From an uncultured Haemophilus sp. (GTDB lineage: Bacteria; Pseudomonadota; Gammaproteobacteria; Enterobacterales; Pasteurellaceae): DNA of 5,934 nt. A program made the position numbers and the translations under genes. The notes below the pieces were generated by a model that saw only the letters and a list, made by a program, of their open reading frames with translations, was not told where the DNA came from and searched no databases. Shown here piece by piece: positions 1 to 5,679 of this stretch. The stretch is from contig NZ_CALJRX010000192.1 of assembly GCF_937976265.1 (NCBI RefSeq), positions 1 through 5,934 of the forward strand, given 5' to 3'. Within the stretch, counting starts at the first letter, position 1, and every line of letters begins with the position of its first letter.

Positions 1-929
1 ACCACTTCCCAGTGGTTACCCATATAGACCGCACTCTTGATTTCACATTGTTGTGATGCTTCACCTTCTGCTTTTAAGTAAATCGCTTCAGGACGGACCC
101 CCACTAAGCATTCACCATCCGGTAAATTGAATTGCGCCGCATTACTTAACGGCAATTTGTAGCCATTCACATCAATGGTGTTATTTTCCAATTTACCTTC
201 AAAGATGCTCGATTCGCCCATGAAGTTTGCAAGGAATAAAGAATTTGGACGCAAATAAAGCTCTTTTGCTGGCGCTTTTTGCATGATTTTACCTTTATTC
301 ATGACGATAACTTCATCGGATACCGCAAATGCTTCAGTCTGGTCGTGAGTCACATAAAGTGAGGTAATACCTAAACTTTGTTGTAATTCACGGATTTTTT
401 CACGCATAGAACGACGTAAGTTTGCATCTAAGTTACTTAATGGTTCATCAAAAAGTAATACTTTTGGTTTTAATACTAACGCACGTGCTAATGCCACACG
501 TTGTTGTTGACCACCCGAAATTTGATCCACAAAACGATCTTCAAACCCCGCTAAGTCAACCAACTCTAAGGCTTCTTTTACACGTTTAGCGCGTTCCTCT
601 TTGCTCACGCCTTGCATGCGTAAACCATAACCTACGTTATCACCGATACTCATATGCGGGAACAATGCGTAGGACTGGAATACGATACAAATATCACGAT
701 TTTGAATAGACGATTTGGTTACGTCTTCACCATCAATAAAAATTTGACCTGAAGTTGGATTTTCTAAGCCTGCCACTAAACGTAACACCGTGGTTTTACC
801 ACAACCAGATGGACCTAATAAAGTTACCATGGTGCCACGTTTAATGGTTAAATCTAAATTATCAATGACTGTGGATTTACCAAAAGATTTAGTGATATTT
901 TTTAATACTAAGAAATCATTATTACTCAT
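1..929 (-). CDS. afuC: AfuC/FbpC-type ABC importer ATPase, C-terminus beyond left edge
   Basis: This is the cytoplasmic ATP-hydrolysing subunit that powers the AfuB permease. The start is the ATG at 927-929 (protein begins MSNNDFLVLKN), and 309 complete codons are visible before the window ends, against about 350 in the family. The nucleotide-binding domain is complete. It has Walker A GPSGCGKTT (residues 39-47), Q-loop Gln85, signature ISGGQQQR (137-144, Ile for the usual Leu), Walker B VLLFDEP (157-163), D-loop SNLD (165-168) and switch His195. From about residue 235 it continues into the C-terminal regulatory (TOBE-like) region seen in MalK/FbpC ATPases, ending in GVRPEAIYL and later residues. 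It starts 24 bases after the permease stop codon with only a weak AGG as ribosome site, so it is probably co-transcribed and partly translationally coupled. The ATPase call is certain. The assignment to the Afu subgroup rests on its neighbours. Confidence 0.95.
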   Translation of the reverse strand, partial: MSNNDFLVLKNITKSFGKSTVIDNLDLTIKRGTMVTLLGPSGCGKTTVLRLVAGLENPTSGQIFIDGEDVTKSSIQNRDICIVFQSYALFPHMSIGDNVGYGLRMQGVSKEERAKRVKEALELVDLAGFEDRFVDQISGGQQQRVALARALVLKPKVLLFDEPLSNLDANLRRSMREKIRELQQSLGITSLYVTHDQTEAFAVSDEVIVMNKGKIMQKAPAKELYLRPNSLFLANFMGESSIFEGKLENNTIDVNGYKLPLSNAAQFNLPDGECLVGVRPEAIYLKAEGEASQQCEIKSAVYMGNHWEV

Positions 930-953
930 AATATTTACCTACAACTTAACGAG

Positions 954-3011
954 TTAATTCATTTTTTTCGCTTTAGAACGGGAAATTCGGGTATCACCCA
1001 CAATCCAGTCAAAGAATAAAATAATGGCCATCATAGCTACTATCAGAATTGAACCATACGCAATTGCTATGCCATATTCACCATCTTCTACACGGTTTAA
1101 AATATAGGCTGTTGCCACACGTGTATCCGCGGTGACTAAGAAGATAATCGCACTTACGGTAGTCATCGCACGAACGAAGCTGGTGACCAATGCAGAAAGT
1201 AACGCTGGTTTTAACAATGGTAAAACGATAAACCACAAGGTTTTCCATGAGTTACCTTTTAAAGAAAGAGACGCTTCATCGAGCGATTTATCTAATTGAC
1301 CAAGACCTGCAATGGCTGCACGCATACCGATTGGTAAATCACGCGTCACCATTGAGATAATCACGATAATACTAGTACCTGTAATGTAAAGTGGTGCATT
1401 GTTAAAGGCTAAAATATAAGATACCCCTGCAACAGTTCCTGGTACCGCAAAACAAAGCATAGTTAAGAACTCAAGAGATTTTTTACCTTGGAAATCTTTA
1501 CGCACCACAATATACGCAATTAATAAACCGAAAAGTGCGGTCAATGGTGCGGCAATTCCTGCGTAAATTAAGGTATTAATCAATGATGGCCATGCTCCAT
1601 CGCTTAAGCCTTGTCCGAATAACATCGTATAGTTTTTCAAGGTTAAGGTGTAATCCACACCCCAGTTTACGGTGAAACTACCGTAGAAAATACTGCCGTA
1701 TAACGCTAAGTTAAAGATTACCCAGAAACCAAGCATACCGATGATGGTATATTTCAAGCCGGTTGGTAAATCTTGTACATCACCTCGATAGGATTTGCCT
1801 GAAACGGTCACATAAGAGCGGTTACCAATCCAAATATATTGGATGATAAATACCGCTAATGAGAAGATTAAAAGCATCGAACCTAAAGTACTTGCTGAAG
1901 CATAATCTAATTGTGAGCCTGCGATATAGAAGTAGATTTGTGTTGCGATGACGTCAAAACTACCGCCCAATACTAACGGATTAGCAAAGTCAGCTAAGGA
2001 TTGGATAAACACGATTAAGAATGAGTTTGCCAATGCTGGACGTAGTAATGGGAAAATGATATTGAAGAAAGTTTGGTAACGATTTGCACGTAAGGTGTAA
2101 GATGCTTCTTCAATTGATGGGTGAACAGATTTTAATGCACCATCTAAAATCATAAATGAAATCGGTGCAAAAGCCAGAATCTGTGCAATCGCAATCCCAT
2201 TGAAACCGTATAACCAGTTATGGTTCTCAAATCCAAATGTGGAGGATAAGAACTCAGTCACATAACCAGAACGACCTAGCATTAATGTTACCCCTAAACC
2301 CACAACGAACGGTGGAGTTACGATTGGTAAAATAGAGAAAATTTTACCAATGAATGCCGTTCTACGTGCAATACGTGTGGTATAAAGCGCAAATGCTAAA
2401 CCAAAAATCGTTGATACAATGCCTACAAAGCCTGATAAGAATAGCGAGTTACTTATAATACGTACAATATAGCTTTGAGTCAAAATTCGCACCACTTGTT
2501 GTGGTGCAAAAGTATCACCGTCATAGAACATGGATACAAAGATGGCCAATGTCGGGTAAACGATGAAGAAGAAAATTAATAATATAATGCAAAGTAAAGA
2601 GGCGATGATGAATTTATCCCCTTGCATCACTTTTAATTTAGCGAAGGAAAACGTCGCTAATGCGGTTAAACTGGTGATTAATACAATCACAGAATAACCC
2701 ATACTGACTTTATAAATTGTCGCACTGACGAAGATAAACAACATCGCCGCCGCAATAAGATAAAGCTCAGCTTTCGCTTGCGTATCCTTCGGTAATTTAA
2801 GAAGAGGCATCAATCCGTATAAAATAACCGGTAAAAACCACAATGCCGTAATATTTAACGAAGACCACCCCATTGCACTGTAGAATTCATCGCTTGTACT
2901 TTCAAACAAACCATAATCTAATGCGTGGGAAGGCAGAATAAGAAATGCAATAACAGCAAGAATTATCCAAAAGTTAGCAGATTGGATAATAGGAAGTTTA
3001 TTTGCGTTCAT
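954..3011 (-). CDS. afuB: AfuB-type fused double permease of ABC importer
   Basis: This is the inner-membrane channel of the importer, with two MetI-type permease domains fused in one chain, as in FbpB/AfuB. The two ATPase-docking EAA loops are visible as EEASYTLRANRYQTFF (start about residue 305, counting from the upstream ATG) and DEASLSLKGNSWKTLW (start about residue 582). Each is followed by a PLLRPAL or PLLKPAL turn. Hydrophobic segments suggest about 16 membrane spans. Roughly four (about residues 18-33, 59-75, 85-101 and 108-128) precede the first permease domain, making the protein longer than the ~500-residue FbpB. Two starts are possible. The ATG at 3023 sits directly after a terminator T-tract with no ribosome site. 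The ATG at 3011 is preceded by GAGG (3016-3019, a short 4-base spacing) and gives 685 residues, so I prefer it. It lies downstream of a binding-protein gene and upstream of the ATPase. Confidence 0.93.
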   Translation of the reverse strand: MNANKLPIIQSANFWIILAVIAFLILPSHALDYGLFESTSDEFYSAMGWSSLNITALWFLPVILYGLMPLLKLPKDTQAKAELYLIAAAMLFIFVSATIYKVSMGYSVIVLITSLTALATFSFAKLKVMQGDKFIIASLLCIILLIFFFIVYPTLAIFVSMFYDGDTFAPQQVVRILTQSYIVRIISNSLFLSGFVGIVSTIFGLAFALYTTRIARRTAFIGKIFSILPIVTPPFVVGLGVTLMLGRSGYVTEFLSSTFGFENHNWLYGFNGIAIAQILAFAPISFMILDGALKSVHPSIEEASYTLRANRYQTFFNIIFPLLRPALANSFLIVFIQSLADFANPLVLGGSFDVIATQIYFYIAGSQLDYASASTLGSMLLIFSLAVFIIQYIWIGNRSYVTVSGKSYRGDVQDLPTGLKYTIIGMLGFWVIFNLALYGSIFYGSFTVNWGVDYTLTLKNYTMLFGQGLSDGAWPSLINTLIYAGIAAPLTALFGLLIAYIVVRKDFQGKKSLEFLTMLCFAVPGTVAGVSYILAFNNAPLYITGTSIIVIISMVTRDLPIGMRAAIAGLGQLDKSLDEASLSLKGNSWKTLWFIVLPLLKPALLSALVTSFVRAMTTVSAIIFLVTADTRVATAYILNRVEDGEYGIAIAYGSILIVAMMAIILFFDWIVGDTRISRSKAKKMN
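1533..1541 (+). repeat. DNA uptake signal core (Hin type)
   Basis: An exact AAGTGCGGT followed by CAATGG lies within the permease coding sequence. Natural transformation in Haemophilus-type Pasteurellaceae favours DNA carrying this core. The Actinobacillus-type variant would read ACAAGCGGT, so this helps to place the lineage. Confidence 0.8.
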
Positions 3012-3023
3012 ACAACCTCGCAT

Positions 3024-3064
3024 AAAAGAAAAAAGCGAAATAATATAATAGCTATTATTTCGCT
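3024..3064 (-). terminator. Intrinsic terminator/attenuator between binding protein and permease
   Basis: Read on the minus strand, a perfect 12-base inverted repeat (AGCGAAATAATA at 3034-3045 pairing with 3053-3064) encloses a 7-base loop. It is followed at once by a T-tract, TTTTTCTTTT (3033-3024). It begins 12 bases after the stop codon of binding-protein copy 1 and ends against the first possible permease ATG. The form is that of a classical rho-independent terminator. Its place inside the operon suggests partial termination, giving far more binding protein than permease and ATPase, as is common for ABC importers. The stem is AT-rich apart from its GCG base, so read-through is plausible. 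Confidence 0.85.
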
Positions 3065-3076
3065 ATGTATACATCA

Positions 3077-4114
3077 TTATTTTGCTAATTTAACATCATC
3101 AACCCATTTTGTGATCAAACGTTTACGTAAATCACTTGAGCCGTATTTGTCAAAATCATAATTAATTAAATTGATGGATTTAAAATCGAGCGCATAAGGC
3201 GATTGTTCAGCGGTACTATTGGTTAAAATAGAATACGCATCCCCTTTTTTCCAGGTTAACTCTTGCGCTTCTTTTGATAACGCCCAATCCACAAATAATT
3301 TCGCATTTTCAAGGTTTCTTGCACCTTTAATAATGCTTACGCCACCAATTTCATAGCCTGTACCTTCGCAAGGTACAACTAATTCTACTGGTGCGCCCTT
3401 TGCTTTCTCTAAAGAATATTCATGTAAAAAACCAATTCCGATTGCGGTTTCACCACGTGCTGTATTACGGGTTGCTGTGTTACCGGATTTAGTATATTGG
3501 GAAATGTTTTTATTGAGTTCTTTGAGATATTTGAATGCTTCATCCTCACCCCAAAGTTGGATATAGGTGGCTAATTGTGTATACCCTGTTCCTGAACTTT
3601 GTGGATCGGCGGCTTGGATCTCATTACGATAAGCAGGATCAGCGAGATCTTTCCAACATTTTGGTGTCGGTAAATTAAGTTTTTTCAAACGTTCTGGGTT
3701 AATACCAAAACCTAATACACCGAGATAAATGGCAGAAGAATAGTTACCTTTAACTTTGGCTGGATCTCTGAATTTCTCAGGAATTTGTGCAAGATTTGGG
3801 GATTTATACGCTTCAAGTAAGCCCATTTCACCTGCTTGAGAATGAGGATCAAGCGTACCGCCATACCACACATCTCCTTGAGGATTATCCTTCTCTGCAT
3901 CAATTTTGGCTAAAATTGTGCCAGTACCGCCACGAATAAAGCTGGTTTTAATACCATATTTTTTCTCAAAAGCCATAGTTTCTTGCTCACACATCGTATT
4001 TTGCGCACTGCAATAAACGACTAAACGCCCTTCTGCAGCAGATGCGTGAGAGCTTAATAACATGCCTCCAAATATAACACCAGAAAGTGCTAAAGCAACG
4101 TTAGACATTTTCAT
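3077..4114 (-). CDS. afuA: AfuA-family periplasmic binding protein, copy 1 (complete)
   Basis: This is the solute-binding protein of the adjacent ABC importer, secreted to the periplasm. It has 345 residues, the usual family length. The start ATG (4112-4114) has a good AGGAG (4122-4126) 7 bases upstream. The Sec signal peptide is residues 1-26, with likely cleavage after SHASA. The mature part begins AEGRLVVYCSA and shows the extracellular type-1 (FbpA/AfuA) fold pattern, including DVWYGGTLDP, ADPQSSGTGY, ARGETAIGIG and CEGTGYEIGGVS. Cys35, Cys42, Cys153 and Cys249 are shared with copy 2. No FbpA-like Tyr-Tyr iron pair is present; that stretch reads FLHEY. In mature numbering His231, Glu232 and Glu255 fall at 205, 206 and 229, positions I recall as hexose-phosphate contacts (His, Asp, Glu) in Actinobacillus AfuA. 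The substrate is therefore inferred to be a sugar phosphate. Databases may call it an iron(III) binding protein. Confidence 0.92.
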   Translation of the reverse strand: MKMSNVALALSGVIFGGMLLSSHASAAEGRLVVYCSAQNTMCEQETMAFEKKYGIKTSFIRGGTGTILAKIDAEKDNPQGDVWYGGTLDPHSQAGEMGLLEAYKSPNLAQIPEKFRDPAKVKGNYSSAIYLGVLGFGINPERLKKLNLPTPKCWKDLADPAYRNEIQAADPQSSGTGYTQLATYIQLWGEDEAFKYLKELNKNISQYTKSGNTATRNTARGETAIGIGFLHEYSLEKAKGAPVELVVPCEGTGYEIGGVSIIKGARNLENAKLFVDWALSKEAQELTWKKGDAYSILTNSTAEQSPYALDFKSINLINYDFDKYGSSDLRKRLITKWVDDVKLAK

Positions 4115-4144
4115 TGGTTCACTCCTGTGTTTTTATAAAAATAA

Positions 4145-4183
4145 GATGAGTTGGCACTCATCGTAATAACCCAGTTATGGGTT
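4145..4183 (-). promoter_or_regulatory. Two small hairpins in the leader of binding-protein copy 1
   Basis: Two perfect inverted repeats lie in the leader. AACCCA/TGGGTT (4168-4173 with 4178-4183, 4-base loop) is met first by the polymerase. GATGAGT/ACTCATC (4145-4151 with 4156-4162, 4-base loop) is second, and on the minus strand it is followed by TTATTTTTAT. The second therefore resembles a weak terminator placed just before the AGGAG of copy 1. Together with the uptake-signal hairpin upstream, three hairpins occupy one 122-base spacer. Attenuation, mRNA 5'-end stabilisation after processing, or a spent terminator are all possible. No leader peptide or known riboswitch was recognised. Confidence 0.45.
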
Positions 4184-4191
4184 TAAAATGC

Positions 4192-4231
4192 AAAGTGCGG
4201 TCAAAATTTCTCTGTTTTTCAACCGCACTTT
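4192..4231 (-). terminator. Terminator-like hairpin built from two inverted uptake signals
   Basis: AAAGTGCGGT (4192-4201) and ACCGCACTTT (4222-4231) form a perfect 10-base stem around a 20-base AT-rich loop. The loop's AAAA and TTTT can pair further. Each arm contains the exact 9-base uptake core with the AT-rich flank typical of Hin-type signals. It begins 5 bases after the stop codon of binding-protein copy 2. On the minus strand the stem is followed by GCATTTT, a poor T-tract, so termination may be partial. Paired inverted uptake signals downstream of genes are well known in Haemophilus. Confidence 0.8.
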
Positions 4232-4236
4232 AAACA

Positions 4237-5280
4237 CTATTTCGCTAATTTAACGTCTTGAACCCATTTTTCAATTAAAGCTTTGCGTTGTTCGGTCGCA
4301 CCGTATTTTTCAAAGTCATAATTGATCAGGTTAAGTTTGTTTGGATCAAAAGCCGTTGGCGATTGTTCCGCTTTGGTGTTAGTTAAGATTTGTAAAGAAT
4401 CACCTTGTTTCCACGCTAACTCTTGACCTTCTTTAGATAATACCCAATCCACGAATAATTTTGCGTTATCGATGTTACGCGCACCTTTTAAGATACTCAC
4501 ACCACCTAACTCATAGCCAGTACCTTCACAAGGTATCACTAATTCCAATGGTGCACCTTGACGTTTTTCAAGTGCATAGTCGTGTAAAAAGCCGATACCT
4601 ACCGCGGTTTCACCACGTGCTGCATTACGAGATGGGGTGACACCTGATTTAGTGTATTGCGATACATTTGGATGTAATGCTTTTAAGAAATCAAAGGCTT
4701 TCTCTTCGCCCCAAAGTTGAACGAAGGTTGCCAATGCAGTGTAAGCTGTACCCGCACTTTGTGGGTCAGCAATTTGCACTTCGCCTTTTAAGCGAGGATC
4801 GGTTAAATCTTTCCAGCATTTTGGTACTTCTTTAATGCCTAATTTAGCTAAACGCTCAGTATTCACACCAAAACCTAAGATCCCCATGTAAATAGCAGAT
4901 ACATAATGTCCTTTGGTTTTCGCTGGATCACGGAAACGCTCAACAATTTCATCAATGTGTTTAGATTTATAAGGTTCGATTAAACCCAACTCTGCCGCTT
5001 GTGCTTGAGGGTCGAACGTACCACCAAACCAAACGTCTGCTTGTGGGTTATTTTTTTCCGCTTCAACTTTTGCAAAAGTACTGCCTGAACCGTTGCGAAT
5101 AAATGAGGTTTTCACATCATATTTTTCGCCAAAGGCTTTAGTTGTCGTTTCACAAAGAATGTTGGTCGCACTACAATACACCACCAAACGCCCTTGAGCA
5201 TTAACAGCAGATGATGTCATTAAACCTGCAGCTAAAAGTGCGGTTGAAATTGAGAGAGAAATTTTTTTTAAAACGGTTGA
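4237..5280 (-). CDS. afuA: AfuA-family periplasmic binding protein, copy 2, 5' end lost at junction
   Basis: This is a second solute-binding protein of the same family, about two-thirds identical to copy 1 by eye, ending in the same VKLAK. The visible protein runs from TVLKKISLSISTALLAA, a Sec signal peptide cleaved probably after AVNA, into mature QGRLVVYCSATN. It includes DVWFGGTFDP, ADPQSAGTAY, RNAARGETAVGIGFLHDY and CEGTGYELGGVS. Its binding site reads His-Asp, as in Actinobacillus AfuA, where copy 1 has His-Glu. All of the mature protein is present, but no credible start is. The open frame crosses into the AT-rich DNA to a TTG at 5301 with no ribosome site and no homologous look. The native ATG, and any operon promoter, lie in sequence replaced at the junction. 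An uptake core (5236-5244) sits inside the signal-peptide codons (Thr-Ala-Leu). Confidence 0.9.
   Translation of the reverse strand, partial: STVLKKISLSISTALLAAGLMTSSAVNAQGRLVVYCSATNILCETTTKAFGEKYDVKTSFIRNGSGSTFAKVEAEKNNPQADVWFGGTFDPQAQAAELGLIEPYKSKHIDEIVERFRDPAKTKGHYVSAIYMGILGFGVNTERLAKLGIKEVPKCWKDLTDPRLKGEVQIADPQSAGTAYTALATFVQLWGEEKAFDFLKALHPNVSQYTKSGVTPSRNAARGETAVGIGFLHDYALEKRQGAPLELVIPCEGTGYELGGVSILKGARNIDNAKLFVDWVLSKEGQELAWKQGDSLQILTNTKAEQSPTAFDPNKLNLINYDFEKYGATEQRKALIEKWVQDVKLAK
5236..5244 (+). repeat. DNA uptake signal core (Hin type) in signal-peptide codons
   Basis: An exact AAGTGCGGT followed by TGAAATTGAG, matching the preferred AT-rich flank. It lies only about 36 bases from the point where the Pasteurellaceae-like sequence ends and is the last uptake core in the window. 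Confidence 0.8.
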
Positions 5281-5283
5281 AAT
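5241..5283 (+). repeat. 10-base direct repeat beside the junction
   Basis: CGGTTGAAAT occurs at 5241-5250 and again at 5274-5283, 33 bases apart. The first copy overlaps the uptake signal. The second lies exactly where homology to the binding protein stops and the AT-rich sequence begins. It could be chance or microhomology used in forming the join. Confidence 0.5.
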
Positions 5284-5290
5284 GCTAGAA
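5274..5290. other. Junction between two unrelated genomes
   Basis: Base composition drops from about 40% to about 26% GC here, uptake signals stop and codon style changes. Two divergently oriented genes both lose their 5' ends at this point. Leftwards, the binding-protein signal peptide is recognisable up to Ser-Thr-Val-Leu-Lys-Lys (codons ending at 5280). Rightwards, the plus-strand frame begins abruptly in mid-protein. No transposase, integrase, target-site duplication or tRNA is present to explain an insertion. A chimeric sequence join is the simplest reading. Confidence 0.8.
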
Positions 5291-5584
5291 GAAAGTATCA
5301 AACAATCTACTTATAAAGTTGATAGCATTGAGTATGATGAGTTTGAAGCTAATTTAATGATAACAGTTAAATACCCAGATTATGCCACATCGATGAGTGA
5401 AATTATTAAAAAAAATGGTGGAGATGCAAACGAAAAATCTTTAGCTGAGATTACTATGTTAAAGAACAAGGACATTTCCTCTAAAGAAGAAAAATTAGAA
5501 GTAAAAATGATAAAAGAAAATGATACTTGGATAATATCAGATAGAGATAAATCCCTTATAATAGATAAAATGATAGGACTGTAA
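5282..5584 (+). CDS. Unrecognised protein fragment, AT-rich genome, 5' end missing
   Basis: This is an open frame of 100 codons from the first ATG. That ATG has no ribosome site and lies at the junction, so it is probably an internal Met and the true start is absent. The visible sequence, beginning MLEESIKQSTYKVD, is Lys/Glu/Ile-rich and looks like alternating beta strands and a helix: YKVDSIEYDEFEANLMITVKY, then a charged helix, then KEEKLEVKMIKENDTWIIS. This pattern resembles the C-terminal half of small NTF2-like secreted or lipoproteins of fusobacteria and clostridia (DUF4878/DUF5105 style). I infer this only from the strand pattern and the closing Asp-Thr-Trp-Ile-Ile motif. If so, the missing part would carry a signal peptide or lipobox. 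The frame may have been shortened by a frameshift near 5580. No function can be assigned. Confidence 0.6.
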   Translation: MLEESIKQSTYKVDSIEYDEFEANLMITVKYPDYATSMSEIIKKNGGDANEKSLAEITMLKNKDISSKEEKLEVKMIKENDTWIISDRDKSLIIDKMIGL

Positions 5585-5649
5585 AAGATATAAAACATGA
5601 AGAATTTTTATCTGAAAATTCTGAATATCTTAAAAAGATAAAATTATAA
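5581..5649 (+). pseudogene. Possible frameshifted C-terminal tail of the preceding gene
   Basis: One frame away from the stop at 5582-5584, an open stretch of 22 codons reads VKDIKHEEFLSENSEYLKKI-KL and ends at TAA 5647-5649. Its composition (Lys, Glu, amphipathic) matches the preceding protein. A single extra base around 5577-5581 would fuse the two frames into one protein ending about 22 residues later. A true frameshift, a sequencing error or coincidence cannot be told apart here. Confidence 0.3.
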
Positions 5650-5664
5650 TGTATGAATAAAAGA

Positions 5665-5671
5665 AAAGGAG
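5665..5671 (+). promoter_or_regulatory. Ribosome binding site of the right-edge gene
   Basis: AAAGGAG lies 8 bases before the ATG at 5680-5682. It is a strong consensus Shine-Dalgarno site with normal spacing and fixes the start of the right-edge gene. Confidence 0.85.
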
Positions 5672-5679
5672 AGGAAGTT

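Noticed and set aside
28..36. ACCGCACTC and, at 4751-4759, CCCGCACTT as further uptake signals
   Set aside because: Each has one mismatch to the core inside coding sequence, so they were not counted as signals.
2925..3161. Plus-strand open frame of 78 codons
   Set aside because: It lies antisense to the permease start, the terminator and the end of binding-protein copy 1, has no ribosome site, and has low-complexity content. It is a shadow frame.
3712..3903. Minus-strand open frame of 63 codons inside binding-protein copy 1
   Set aside because: It overlaps a certain gene in another frame and shows no independent coding evidence.
4130..4141. Palindrome TTTTTATAAAAA containing TATAAA as a -10 box
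   Set aside because: No matching -35 lies at the right distance, and transcription would begin almost on the ribosome site.
4160..4204. Minus-strand promoter for binding-protein copy 1 (TTGACC at 4204-4199 with CATAAC)
   Set aside because: The TTGACC is part of the uptake-signal stem, the best -10 is poor and the spacing is 19 bases. This is too weak to claim.
5274..5290. Natural insertion of an island or mobile element at this site
   Set aside because: There is no transposase, integrase, terminal repeat, tRNA or target duplication, and both flanking genes are beheaded. A chimera explains it more simply.
5281..5301. A TTG start at 5299-5301 giving binding-protein copy 2 the N-terminus MILSSSIS
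   Set aside because: There is no ribosome site before it, those codons lie in the AT-rich foreign DNA, and the extension is not like a signal-peptide start. It is an accidental read-through of the junction.
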